Below are positions 1 to 10,123 of a stretch of DNA of 64,000 nt, one piece after another (the first letter of the stretch is position 1; the number at the start of each line of letters is the position of its first letter). This DNA comes from Aquatica leii (taxonomy: Eukaryota; Arthropoda; Insecta; Coleoptera; Lampyridae). A model generated the notes under the pieces. The model ran no database searches. It saw nothing but the letters and a program-made list of their open reading frames with translations, and had not been told where the DNA came from. The position numbers were made by a program, and so were the translations under genes. The DNA lies in contig CM069435.1 in the NCBI GenBank assembly GCA_035610365.1, positions 62,245,389-62,309,388 of the forward strand, in the 5' to 3' direction.

Positions 1-269
1 TCTCTTTATTCAGTTTACATGATTCAGTCAATTAGGTAGGCAGAATGTAAGACGGCTGTGGATTGTTTAACTGTCAAGAAAAATAACCTTTTGTGAAACT
101 TAAAACATTAGTCTAACTAAACAATAATTTTAATAACTGTCAAAAATAATCAAGACATAACATTATTTCAACTAACGTATAACAAATAACACCAATAAGT
201 AACTTCTTCTGTTATGTAATTAATAAATATTGCATAATTTTAAGAAATAGTATCAAAACAAAACAGAAA

Positions 270-1110
270 TTAAATTTCAACGTGCCATCCGTCTCTTTCA
301 ATACACAGTATGGTTTGTTCATACATTTCTCTTGAAACATGCCTCAACATAATAGGCAATACTTCAGCGGCACATTCTTTAATTGCATTTTCAAGATGGT
401 TAATATTTCTGAAAGTGTTGCGTTTGTAGACCTTATTTTTGAGGTATCTCCACGAGAAAAAATCGCATGGTGTTATATTCGGAGAGCGTAAAAGCTAAAG
501 AATTTTCGAAAATCTTCCGATCCGTTTATGGGAAAAAAGATAATGAATAAAATTACAAACTTCAACTGTACTGTGCGGTTGAGCACCATTTTGTTGAAAA
601 TGCATATTTCTGCCAAGATCTAATGGAATATCAGCTATTACATTAAAAAAGTCATTCTGGAGGAAATGCAAGTACCTCTTAGAATTAAGATTTTTGCGGA
701 AAAAATGGTCCAATGATTTGATTATTAAAGATTCCACACCAGACATTCGTTTTGAACGAGTATTAGTCACGTGTTTTTATGACAAAATCGGGATTTTTGT
801 CAACCCACCAAGAAAATTTTTGAGAACTAACAGTTCTTAACAGATTTTGCAGAAAAGCACATGTTTAATAATGATCTGTCTTCTTTTATTTGTGTTTGAA
901 TTTAAAAGCTAAAATATAGCCGAGCATCTAAATCTCAATTTTCAACTTGTGGATAACGTTTGGCTTGTAAGGTCTAAATTTATTTGTTTTCAAAATTCTT
1001 CTAGTCGTTGTGCTGGATACTGAGTTCAGTTGGGCGGTTGCTCGAAGAGGAGTTCGTGGAGTTTTTACAACAGTCTGCTTTACCTAAAGCTGATGTTCTT
1101 TAACATTAAC
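270..1110 (-). pseudogene. Degenerate IS630/mariner-like DDE transposase (copy 1)
   Basis: Reading the minus strand from about 1110 down to a TAA at 270-272 gives broken segments typical of insect mariner-like transposases. Near the start is a helix-turn-helix stretch (TRRILKTNKFRPYKPN, then VIHKLKIE). The middle has a QNGAQPHS motif, which corresponds to the QxDGAPxH catalytic block with Asp replaced by Asn. The end has LRSPNITPCDFFSWRYLKNKVY, i.e. the SPDLTPxDFFLWGYLK block, followed by a C-terminal helix region. In life such a protein cuts and pastes its own element in the nucleus. Several stops and frame changes separate the pieces, so it cannot be functional. I did not find convincing terminal inverted repeats. 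The family call is from motif recognition; the loss of function is seen directly. Confidence 0.8.
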
Positions 1111-1199
1111 TCTAGGATTATGAGAAAATTTAAGTTTATTATCAATATTACCTTTACCCCTAACTTTTGAATTTCGTTAAAATCCTAGTAATAGTTGAG

Positions 1200-3090
1200 T
1201 GGCAAATGTGTTTGTCGAAATGTCGGTTGTTAAAAATTGTTGCTACTTCCTTGTGCGTTTTATAATTCTCATTGACAGTGAAAACAATTTCGATTTTGTC
1301 TTTTTAAATATTTATTCGTTTTGTTTAATTTTTAATCAAATAAATTTAAAAATGACTAAGAAAGAAGCAATAACAATCTTTAGAGCAACTGTCAATCATG
1401 AAAATAATTACATTATTTTTCTTGACAGTAAAACAGTCCACAGCGGTCTCATATTCTGCTTATTTAATTGACATTATGTAACTTAATAAAGAAAACTCTC
1501 CGTATTTAGACAATTGTAAAATAACATTTACAGGGTTTTTGTGAAAGTAATTCATCAGCAAGGATAAATTAGAAATATTAGAAGCCACGTAATAGATATT
1601 AATTTTTATTGAAAAATATATCTCCCATAAAGTATCTTGCACCAAAAACGTAAAGATTATGCAACAATATTACTTTTCTGTAAATAATATCAAACCTAAA
1701 AGAATAATTAGCAATATCAATTGTTTTTTCTAATTATAAATCTTTAACGTTTTTAACAAAATGAAAAAATTTGAAAATATTACAAAAAACATTAGTTTTA
1801 GCGGAAGTGAAAGAAAAAAAAATGTTTTCTGATCTTTAGATTGTTCGGTAAGCTAAAATTGACAGATCATGAAAAAATCTCTTGTTTATTTGTCGAAAAC
1901 TAGCAATTTTGAAAAGGCCATTTTCTAACTAAGTGAAAATCACTTTAGTTACGACGTTTTTATTTATAACATTATTTTCGTACTTATATTTTTTTGTAAT
2001 TTTAAACTGTTTTGAACTGAAATTGTTCTTTCTTGTTTAATTACACGCAATGGTGTGCGTTAAATTATAACGTAGTTAATTATAAGTAAACGTAACTGCG
2101 TACATAAAAAATCTTTTATTTGTTAAAATAGTTAATTTTGTTCAATAAACATATGCAACACACAATTACTAGAAACTTTGTCTGATGTATACAGAACTAT
2201 AATATCTTATGACATAAGTTGAAATAAAAGTTGTGTTTATAATAAAATTATTACATGATTAATTAATTTATATAAAATTTTACTTTTTCTTAAATTTATA
2301 GTAGGAAATTCGTATATTCTGCACAAATAATTGATTAATTAATGTTTTGTATTTGCGGTAATAACGTCTCACATTTTAAACAAAAAGAAATTTAAGTTAA
2401 AAAAATTTTATAGGCAAAAAAACAAATCCCTATTATTTGTATTAGAAGCTTTAACAGTTTATAATTTTATTTTAAGTGCAAAAACAATTCAGAGTGGCAA
2501 AAGCAATTACTGTCTTTAAATTTACATACGCTTAAAACTACGGTGCGATTTAACTAAATGTCGTCGCTACTTATGTGTACTCAGATGTTATTCAAACCCA
2601 GCAATGGAAACGCAATCTTACAGGTAAATAGATAAGAAACTGGTCTGAGATGACGTTTTGAAGTCAAAGCTCATTGTCTCACATAGAAACAAATGTACGT
2701 TAAATTATTAAAGCAAAATTACAATTTTAGATGTATGTTTGTACGACACATTTCTGATTTAAACAAAACAGTTAAAATATATTAACCGTAATCTATTTGA
2801 AAGTTTAGGTAATAGTTATTTATGTACCAAGTCAGTAAAGTGATTCTTTATCGAATGAGTCTGAGGTTATGAGCCAACCGAGCGGAGCGAGCAAGGTGAG
2901 TAACAGGCGAATTAATATACTAAAAATCAGAAACTTGACAAACCTATCTGAATTCCAAAAACGTTAGTCTGTTTAAAAGGCAATCACGTCTATGAAAATT
3001 AAAAATATTTAGATATTTATATGTTAAATAAAAATTAATTTATTTATAATAATACCTAGACTTATTAACAACAAATATAACGATAAAAGC
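1200..3090. other. AT-rich DNA, no gene recognised
   Basis: I see no coding region I can support on either strand. Short open frames here lack recognisable motifs. The only compositional feature is a small GC-richer patch around 2870-2910 (ccgagcggagcgagcaagg followed by a GTGAGT-like stretch), which looks like a fragment of a dispersed repeat rather than an exon. Confidence 0.5.
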
Positions 3091-3095
3091 AAAGA

Positions 3096-3335
3096 ATGGT
3101 TAAAAAAAATGTACCGGCAAATGTTTGTAAGACGTGTAATAACAATATTTTGACATACACAGACTACAGCGCCACTGTTCACGAGAAGTTAAAACACGTC
3201 TACTGCTGTGGTGCATACAAAATTTTATCGCCAACCGAAATGATTTATAACTTTAAAAAAACATGTTATAATTTTTTTTTGACAAAATATACACCAACAG
3301 AAATAACAACAAATACAAAACAAATTTACTTATAA
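3096..3335 (+). pseudogene. Possible BED-type zinc-finger remnant (79 codons)
   Basis: An open frame of 79 codons contains CKTC near residue 11 and, 17 residues later, HEKLKH. A Cx2C...Hx4H arrangement is what the BED finger at the N-terminus of hAT-type transposases looks like. Nothing resembling the rest of a hAT transposase follows; the DNA downstream to about 3530 has more stops. I cannot exclude a chance open frame in AT-rich DNA. It would be a DNA-binding fragment at most, and I do not recognise a function for the C-terminal half. Confidence 0.25.
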
Positions 3336-3850
3336 TTAATTATATTAAATGTGAACATACATCTTGAGGCACCATAAAAATTAATTCCTGAAGTAGAAGG
3401 AGTTTTAACTGAAAATGTTTCAGGATTATTATCTATAAGTCAACGTCATTTTTTACTGAGAGGGTTGCTTTCAACATAGAATAATTATCACATTGAAGAA
3501 GGAGAATATTCTTTCGATGGATCAGAAAAATAATAATAATAAAAAAATAATCTGGCGATTATATTTTTTGACTGATTTATGTGGTAAAATGTATAATAAC
3601 GTTTTTAATGACTTCTTCTGAATTTCAGGTAGCGTATACTGAATTTCTTCTTACATTCTTTTCTATAAGTTTTTTTAACTTTAAAAAATTGATTTTTGAC
3701 GATTTTAATTAACAAGTGTTTTACTCTATTTGACAACAAGCTATATTTATTTACGGTTATTATTGAATTATGAAAAATTAGAAAAAATTGATTATTTCTT
3801 AGAATACAATGTTGGAATGTTTTCAGAAGTCGTTGCACGCATTGGAAAAA

Positions 3851-4470
3851 AGCGATTTATTTGACATGATTTTAGAAGCATTTTTTTCCTTTTTAGTTTA
3901 TTTGTAATGTATCTTTTAGCGACAGTCCAACTTTTTCACCTCCCATGTCTTTTTGTTGTGGATTTATTTGTCTAAGGATCAATTACTAAACATCCTGATA
4001 ACCTTTGAAAACGATGTCCGGTATATAGATGACTGTCCGGTTATGGCAGAAATTTTGCAATTGCTGTAATGTATTAATACCAATAGCCTGATGTAATTTG
4101 TAATATTTGCGATAAGTATTGACGTAACTGCCAATGACCGCAAATTTTTTCATTACATTAGTTTTTGTATTTGAGATGGTTATTAATTATTAATGTCATA
4201 TATCGTCATTTGACAGAGTTCCTCTCTACGGCAAGCAACAAATAACCCCACTACTGCAGCTACTATCAGCATTAAATATTTCTCGTATAGTGTCTCAATT
4301 ACAAATTTATTGATTTCACCACCATCAATCAGTACATCAATTGTATGCTATTTTTTACTATTGCTTGAATTTTCTAGGTCATAACCCATAATTTCTCTGT
4401 TTACATCTACTTCAATGTCTGGTGAAAGTGCGTCACTCTCATTTGGTTTCAAATTATTATTAAAATTCAT
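3851..4470 (-). pseudogene. Degenerate tyrosine recombinase (Crypton-like) C-terminal domain
   Basis: From an ATG at 4470 the minus strand reads through acidic linker sequence and then YEKYLMLIVAAVVGLFVACR followed by REEL. This is the box I region of animal tyrosine recombinases with the first catalytic Arg. Further on come YRKYYKLH, then TGQSSIYRTS in the place of the TG-H-xxRR-TSA block, so the expected His is missing. Near 3940 another frame gives TKRHG then KSWTVAKRYITNK, matching the KRHGGW...GYI block with the nucleophilic Tyr. At least two stops (one after about residue 41, two near residue 97) and frame changes break it. Such enzymes integrate Crypton or DIRS-type elements; the lack of a nearby reverse transcriptase favours Crypton-like. 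Assignment is by motif order and is not confirmed by search. Confidence 0.7.
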
Positions 4471-4689
4471 ATTTGATTCGAAATATTTTGGATTTTTTAC
4501 GTTGTTGACTAGTATAATTGTTTAAAAAGCAATCAAAATAAAGACATTGTTTACTTCTTTCTATGGATTATTAAAATTTTATAGTATTATAGTAATTTCC
4601 TGTATATTTGTAAAAATAATAGTGTTGTGTATATAACACGTGTTAAAAATAATTTTATTTTGTTTGTTGGATTACATTATTTGGGGCTT

Positions 4690-4864
4690 GGTTGCATGAA
4701 GCATTGTTAGCTTTAACGATGTAGTTAACTACGTGGTCATGTCATTAAGCTACGTCATTGGTCCAAAAACAATTGTTTTGCTGACAACATTATAAAATTG
4801 ATAGCTACGATTTAGTTAACAACGGCGTCAGTTAACGACAGAGTTAGCTTTGCTTTATTCAACC
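4690..4864. repeat. Small inverted-repeat element (MITE-like), ~175 bp
   Basis: The left end GGTTGCATGAAGCATTGTTA and the reverse complement of the right end (GGTTGAATAAAGCAAAGCTA) are similar inverted ends of about 22 bp. The interior is rich in GTTAAC words and has no coding potential. A terminal ~47-bp piece of the same family occurs at 29838-29884, which supports it being a dispersed element. Confidence 0.6.
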
Positions 4865-5019
4865 GGACATTAACTCACAATATAAAACGTCACTTTTAAC
4901 ATTTTTAATCATAAATAACTTATTTTACTTTAGCATAATTTACTCATAGTACTGTATATAAACCGAGAGCTGTACGTTGCTCGTTAGCGGTAGTAACGTC
5001 AGTGGTACATACAACATTT

Positions 5020-5180
5020 TATTTTTGTTTAGATTTAGTTAATAACAAAGTTTCTATTTCTTTTACTTTTCAACATTTTAGGGTATAATTTTTATACATT
5101 TATATGATTGTAAAATTCATTCTGACAAATAAAAGATTAAACGTCAATTTTTTTATTGTTATAGACTACTATGCAAAGTT
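5020..5180 (+). repeat. Dispersed repeat, copy related to 14995-15150
   Basis: The block with gggtataattt, atatgattgtaaaattcatt, ctgacaaataaaagattaaa and cgtcaa...ttattgttata is repeated in direct orientation at about 14995-15150, and more weakly at 41130-41240 with the attaaacgtcaaattattta part also near 42944. Similarity ends shortly after ttgttata, so the overlapping open frames at 5104-5470 are not supported as conserved coding. Confidence 0.6.
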
Positions 5181-5479
5181 ATTCACGCTATATGGCACCG
5201 AACATTGTGACCAAAATACACGACTTTCAAAAAGTTTTATTTTTGCGATATATGGATGTTTACGGTTATTTTTTAAAAGTACTTTTACATTATACAGCAT
5301 GCCGCCAAGTCACTAAAAGTATCATAGTTGTCTTTTTTAAAATAGAAACCGTTGTATATTATTACATTTTACGGTTTTCCGATCCAAATAAGTGTGTTTT
5401 AATAACGTTTACAAAGCCTAAACCTCAAGATCTTAAAAAAAAGTTTGAATTTTGTCAAAATATAACCTAATTTTGATGT

Positions 5480-6430
5480 TTGAAATACCTAAGAAGTATG
5501 TAAATTATAAGAACAAAATTTACAGTAAACTGTAACAATAGATCATATTTTATATTATGCACATATTATTTATTTCAAACATAAAAACTAGGTTATATTT
5601 AAACTTATTTAAAAAATTTATTTTAATTGGAAAACCCAAAAATGCAGTAACATACAGATGGTTTTATAAAAAAAGCACAACTTTAGAACTTTTATAGCGT
5701 TTACAACACCTTGTATAATATAGAAATAATTTAAAAAATCAACTATAATAGACTTTTATATATTCTAAAAGTGAAATGTTTTAAAAGTCACTTATTTTGG
5801 CCACAATATTTCTTGCCATAAAACGTAAATAACCCTTCATATACTTCATATACTTCATATACTTGTAGATTTAGTAAAATAGTAACTAAAACAATTGTTT
5901 ATTCTTAGTTTTTGAAATATATATAAAAAAATTTAAAATGAAAAACAAAATACTTGTATGCGCCACTGTCGTTACTGAAAGATAATGCCTATCCAGCAAC
6001 ATACCTCCCTCAAGCCAGAGAACCTTGTACAGTATCACGTTGCTCTCAAAGCTTAATTATCGTAATAACGTCTTTAGTGCATAAATAGTTAATACATACC
6101 TTAGTTAAAATTTTATACTACCTCAAAATTAACTAACTTTGACAATTAGTATAGTATTGCTGCTCTCAGAAGTAAAGAAAACTTTTTGAACTCTATCGAA
6201 ATATCAGATTGCAGATGCTGCTACCGCTGTAGTAACAAGTGAATTTTTTTATAGTCGTCTCTTTGCGGTTTTTTAGACTCTTATTATGCACTACTATATT
6301 GTACTGTTTATTTGTATTATTTCTACACGCCATTATAAACCTTTCCCGACATTCGAAGTTTAGATTTTGAAGTGAAAGTGTCGTATTTTGATATCGCTGC
6401 GCACACATTGTGAACATTGCTGGTAATTAT
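5480..6430. other. AT-rich DNA, no gene recognised
   Basis: No supported gene. It contains a 9-bp tandem repeat at 5835-5865 and, near 5706-5720, acaccttgtataat, which resembles the terminal bases of mariner-like elements; no partner end was found. Confidence 0.45.
5835..5865 (+). repeat. Short tandem repeat, 9-bp unit cttcatata x3
   Basis: Three perfect copies of cttcatata followed by a partial fourth (cttg). Confidence 0.9.
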
Positions 6431-6540
6431 TAAATTAACTTAAATCTATGTTTGAATGTATTAAACAATGTTGCTTGATGCGAAGTAATAACATTCTGTT
6501 GAACTTTCATTGTTTATTATTTTTGAAATGAATATACACA

Positions 6541-6580
6541 ACGTTTCGATTGCTGTGGTATCTGCAATCGTCATCAGGTG
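6541..6580 (-). ncRNA. Hammerhead-ribozyme-like motif at PLE-1 3' end
   Basis: On the minus strand the order is CTGATGA (6571-6577), then CGATTGC, a 10-base loop, GCAATCG, and AAACG, so CGAAAC closes a perfect inverted pair. CUGAUGA, a stem and GAAA is the hammerhead core, and hammerheads are known in Penelope-like elements. One base lies between CTGATGA and the stem if the G of GAAA is kept unpaired, and I could not draw a long stem I, so self-cleavage is not shown. Its place ~170 bp after the PLE stop fits a PLE end. Confidence 0.65.
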
Positions 6581-6747
6581 AATACTAACAAACTTAGAAA
6601 CTACTGGAGCTTATATACTAAAGACATGTTCGATGAAGCGTTCAAGCGTACAAAATCAATTTAGCGTAACAGATTAATTAATTAACAAAATTACTTAGTA
6701 AAGTTTAAGTTGTTTTAGAGGTTCGATAATTGGTTTCCATATGTTGC

Positions 6748-7329
6748 TTATCTCGACACTTGGCTGGCTGAAAATTTTTTTGTTTTGTTGATGAATGCCG
6801 CTTCTTTAAATTTCCGTTTGTACCAATGTTCCTCCCTGTGTATGATTTTTGCTTCCAACCATTTCATTCGATGTTGGTTATCCCACGAATGTTGCGCGAT
6901 GCCGGACTTAGAAGTCTCTCCTCTCTGTGTGTGCGTCTGATGTTCTTTCAGTCTGATGTCAAGTGGTCTTTTGGTTTCCCCCACGTATGATTTGCCACAT
7001 TCACATGGAACTTGGTAAATACAGTTTTGGGAATCTCGACTTGTTTGTGGCTTTGTATTGGAAATTATACTCCTAATGGTGGTCGATGATTTGAACACTG
7101 TATTTATGTTGTAGCTTTTCCCTATACGTTTTATTGATTCTGATAAACCTTTGACATATGGGATGCTCAGCAGTGAATTGGGCAGTTCTTCTGTTTTAGG
7201 TTGTCCCATGGTGTTTAATTGCTTTTTCCGTAAAAGTTCTCCTACAATCTTTTCTGGATAACCATTCTGTCTTAGATCGTTTCTAATGTTTTTGATTTCT
7301 TCTCGTAGCCCTTTCTCTGTGTTGCACAA
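6748..7329 (-). pseudogene. PLE-1 linker and GIY-YIG endonuclease domain
   Basis: This frame continues the RT protein after a one-base slip (coding strand near 7330-7345). It first encodes a basic linker (EKGLREEIKNIRNDLRQNGY and following), then at about residue 100 the GIY-YIG nuclease: CIYQVPCECGKSYVGETKRP with the paired Tyr motifs and a CxC, then the Arg-containing helix (DIRLKEHQ) and later KEAAFINK with the conserved Glu. In PLEs this domain nicks target DNA to prime reverse transcription. The displayed start is internal (TTG at 7329). The domain itself is undamaged. The frame ends at a TAA-type stop about 170 bp before the hammerhead-like motif. Confidence 0.92.
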
Positions 7330-8277
7330 CCTGTACGCTTAGAGATTTTACTACTCCCCTCTTTGTAGATGTGGAATGGTTAGATTCAAAGTTGAGATAT
7401 CGACCGGTGTGTGTCGGTTTCCTGTAGACAGTCGTTTCCATAATTTTCTTGTTCTTTGTTACTTGAACGTCTAAAAAAGGAAGTGAGTTCTCCTTTTCCT
7501 TTTCCATAGTGAATTTGATGGATGGTTTGATGTTGTTCAAATGTTGTAGAAAAAGGTCTAGTTGCCGATTACTGTGATTCCAAATTATGAAGGTATCGTC
7601 AACATATCTAAGCCATGTTTTGGGTTTGAATTTTGATTTCTCTATGACCTGGGATTCAAACCAGTTCATGTATATGTTGGCGACTACTGGTGATAGAGAT
7701 GAACCCATTGGCAGTCCTTCGTCTTGAGTAAAGAATCTGTCTTTCTCCTGAAAGTACGAGTTCTTTAGGCAACATTCTAGGAGCTTCATTATTCCTTCTA
7801 CCGGCAGCGTGGTTCTTTCCTGGAGTTTTTCATCTTCTCGCAGCTTCGTTTGGATGATTTTCAATGCTTCTTCAACTGGCACATTAGTATAAAGACTTTC
7901 TACGTCGAAGCTGACTAATTGATCCCGTGGTTGTAGCTGTATTGTTTTCAGAATCTCAACAAAATGTTTGGAGTCTTTGACAAAAGATGAGCTGTTCTTC
8001 TGTAGTGGTTGCACAATTGGTATTAGAAATCTGGATAGCTGGTATGTGGGTCCATTACGAGAGCTGGTTATCGGTCGAAGCGGCATGTTGTTTTTATGTA
8101 TCTTCGGTAGTCCATATAGATGCGGTGGTTTGCTGTAGCGTAGTGTTAGCATCGTTCTCATCCTTGGTGTTAGATGTCTTTCGTAGAGTTTTAGGACTTG
8201 ATAGATCTTCCTCTCCAAACTTGCTGTCGGATCTTTCTTCAGTCTGCGGTAATTCCCTTGATTTAAGACGTCTTCAA
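7283..8277 (-). pseudogene. PLE-1 reverse transcriptase core
   Basis: About 320 residues of a Penelope-type reverse transcriptase, which copies element RNA into DNA at the insertion site. Visible blocks: RYSKPPHLYGLPKIHK and PLRPITSSRNGPTY (fingers), LVSFDVESLYTNVP (motif A with the first catalytic Asp), GLPMGSSLSPVVANIYM (motif B), LRYVDDTFIIW (motif C, YVDD with the catalytic Asp pair) and SLPFLDVQV with YRKPTHTGRYLNF (the PLE-specific thumb side). All catalytic residues are present. The longest frame runs 8218-7283, but the homologous reading begins upstream at the slip near 8278. It is continued by the GIY-YIG frame after a second slip near 7330-7345. Telomerase-like RT is the nearest relative class. 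The PLE assignment is secure from the downstream GIY-YIG. Confidence 0.93.
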
Positions 8278-8499
8278 TTTTTGGTCGTAGGTGGAGGCAT
8301 CCATGATGACAGTTGCGGCCCCTTTGTCGGCTGGAAGTATTTTAATGGATTTGTTCTTCCGTAAATTTGTGAGAGCTTTTTCCTCGTGTTTAGTGATGTT
8401 GGTATGTTGTTTTCTTTTCTTCTCTAGAGCACTTCTGATTTTCCACTTAAATTCTTCTGCTTGTGTTGGATTCAAACGTGTTGTCTCGACGGCACCAAT
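8263..8499 (-). pseudogene. PLE-1 reverse transcriptase, N-terminal segment
   Basis: The open frame enters from the truncated 5' end (GAVETTRLNPTQAEEFKW) and contains NKSIKILPADKGAATVIMD, the conserved block ahead of the RT fingers in Penelope-like enzymes. It ends at a TAA at 8263-8265 caused by a frame slip. In the next frame the protein resumes immediately as IEDVLNQGNYRRLKKDPTAS and joins the RT core. The slip sits at the five-base T run 8278-8282 (A run on the coding strand), where one more A would restore the frame, so a one-base deletion, or a sequencing error, is the simplest explanation. The first codons shown here are not a true start; the native start has been lost. Confidence 0.85.
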
Positions 8500-8597
8500 T
8501 TTTTTTTTTCGATAACACTAAAACACGTGCCTGTACTGGACATCATTGGTGCCGTCGAGACAACACGTTTGAATCCAACACAAGCAGCAGAATTTAA
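8447..8597. repeat. Inverted duplication of the PLE-1 5' end
   Basis: Arms 8447-8499 and 8545-8597 are reverse complements over about 53 bp with about one mismatch (ttctgc versus gctgc context), separated by 45 bp (8500-8544) that includes a T run. The arm sequence encodes the start of the surviving RT frame. Such inverted tails arise during Penelope-type integration. The near identity indicates a recent event. Confidence 0.9.
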
Positions 8598-8600
8598 AAT

Positions 8601-9440
8601 TTGCATTTGAAATTAATGTCACCAATACATTTTATTAAAGCGGGACTAGATAACACAGAATACGCCCATATCTATAGCTTCCGACGTTTTACATATGTAA
8701 CAATGGAAGAAAATATTGACATTCCCAATTCACGTTTGATAAATATTGAAGGAGATAATTACCGCATATTTTTACAAATCGACGAATCTAAATGTTATAA
8801 ATGTGGAAAGGAAGACCACCTAGCAGCAAAATGCACTCAAACAACTAAAATACCAACCGAACAAACCCTTAATTTACAACCCAAAGAAACAGTTCAATTT
8901 AAAGGAAACAAACGTACGTTTTCAACTACGCATACTGATTCATCTCCAGATATAATAGACATCACAAACCAAAATCAAATAGTATTTGAAACTCAAAAAC
9001 TGAATCCAATAGTACAAAATAATGAGAAAACCCTAGAAACGTTTAAGCAACCAAAAAAAATTGTTACCACTAAACGAATAAAAGCTACAAAGAAACCTAA
9101 ACAAAACTCCGACACAGAAGACGCAGTAGAAAACATGTTATCTCCAATTAAACAGTATCTAAGTAATCAAGAAAATTTTGAATTTACGTTTTCCGAATTT
9201 CAAAGTTTTTATAATAAAATTGTAACATCACCTCATCCATTAGAAGTAGCAGTATCATTTATGCCTAATATAGACAAATTAATCGACATACTAAAAGATC
9301 TATATCCGCTCCTCACCCATCAAAAGATAAAATATCGCTTTACTCGAATAATTAACGTCATACGCAAAACGAGAAACCGGGACAGCGAATACAACAGTTC
9401 TTCTCAAGAATCATATATAGACAATGCTAATATACGATAA
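8601..9440 (+). CDS. LINE ORF1, gag-like RNA-binding protein (5' incomplete)
   Basis: A 279-codon open frame. The opening SPIHFIKAGLDNTEYAHIYS and FRRFTYV resemble the part of I-type LINE gag proteins just before the knuckle. A CCHC zinc knuckle CYKCGKEDHLAAKC (Cx2Cx4Hx4C) lies at about residues 61-74. The rest is a polar Lys/Thr/Gln-rich tail. Such proteins coat element RNA and help import it. There is only one knuckle, where family members often have up to three, and the N-terminal domain is absent because the element is truncated at 8598, so the first Met is not the native start. It ends in TAA overlapping the ORF2 start by 17 nt. It is open, but the element as a whole is dead. Confidence 0.8.
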   Translation: MHLKLMSPIHFIKAGLDNTEYAHIYSFRRFTYVTMEENIDIPNSRLINIEGDNYRIFLQIDESKCYKCGKEDHLAAKCTQTTKIPTEQTLNLQPKETVQFKGNKRTFSTTHTDSSPDIIDITNQNQIVFETQKLNPIVQNNEKTLETFKQPKKIVTTKRIKATKKPKQNSDTEDAVENMLSPIKQYLSNQENFEFTFSEFQSFYNKIVTSPHPLEVAVSFMPNIDKLIDILKDLYPLLTHQKIKYRFTRIINVIRKTRNRDSEYNSSSQESYIDNANIR

Positions 9441-10120
9441 CGTTATAAAAATTATCCAATTTAATTCCAACGATTTTTTTGCCCATATAAACGACATTCG
9501 CATACTTACCACTAAACATCAACCTGTAGCATTATGCATTCAAGAAACACATTCCTAAGAAAGACACAAACCATACCTCCAAAGATACAATATTCACAAC
9601 AAACCAATTATTGCAGAACACGCTAGCGGTGGAGTATGCACTTTTATCAAGTCAGACATACATTTTGAATTAATTCCTCTTACTTTTACATTAGAAGCGA
9701 CAGCAACAATTCTTTATTTAAAACAAAAAGTAACAATTTGCAATATCTATATACCACCCAACTATCAGTTAAACACAGAAGAAGTACATGAAATTATTGA
9801 ACAACTTCCTATACCGTATACTATAATGGGCGATTTTAACGCACATAGTACACATTGGGGATCATCTTACTCTAACAGCAAAGGTAAAATTGTAGAAAAA
9901 CTTCTAGATAAATCTGATATAACTTCACTAAACACTGGCTTACCAACCCATTTTTGCAGTAGAACAAACAAGTTTTTGACAATAGATTTATCACTAAGCC
10001 ATCCAAAACTAACCACTAAACTTTAATGAAATGAATTTTTATGATAGCGACCATCGCCCGATAATAATATCCAGCACAAACACTAACACACAAACATCAA
10101 CAAATTACCCAAAAAAATGA
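9424..10120 (+). pseudogene. LINE ORF2, APE-type endonuclease domain
   Basis: ORF2 begins at ATG 9424, overlapping the ORF1 stop in another frame. The nuclease reads IIQFNSNDF, ALCIQETHS (catalytic Glu), SGGVCTFIKSDI, TICNIYIPPNYQ, MGDFNAHSTHWGS (catalytic Asp/Asn block), TIDLSLS and, after a slip near 10020, YDSDHRPIII (the SDH block). All main catalytic motifs are visible. This enzyme nicks target DNA to prime reverse transcription. It is broken by TAA at 9556-9558 (in ETHS*ERH), by a frame change near 10020 and by a stop at about 10119. Confidence 0.88.
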
Positions 10121-10123
10121 AGA

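Larger units (their letters stand above)
6530..8597 (-). mobile_element. Penelope-like retroelement (PLE-1), nearly intact but 5' truncated
   Basis: This is an EN+ Penelope-like element on the minus strand. In order it has the 5' end of the reverse transcriptase (from 8499), the RT core, a linker, a GIY-YIG nuclease ending at 6748, and a 3' region with a hammerhead-like motif at 6541-6580. Only two one-base frame slips, in or next to short runs, interrupt the protein. The 5' end is truncated inside coding sequence and is followed by an inverted copy of its first ~53 bp (8545-8597), an arrangement known for PLE insertions. The outer edge at 8597/8598 abuts LINE gag sequence, so the PLE seems to lie beside or inside the older LINE. 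I could not locate target-site duplications. It is the youngest-looking element in the window. Confidence 0.85.

Noticed and set aside
5104..5470. Two overlapping open frames of 70 and 99 codons
   Set aside because: They start in a dispersed repeat shared with 15.0 kb, and the reading is not conserved past the repeat edge.
7987..8364. 125-codon plus-strand open frame
   Set aside because: Antisense to the PLE reverse transcriptase, whose motifs on the minus strand are decisive.
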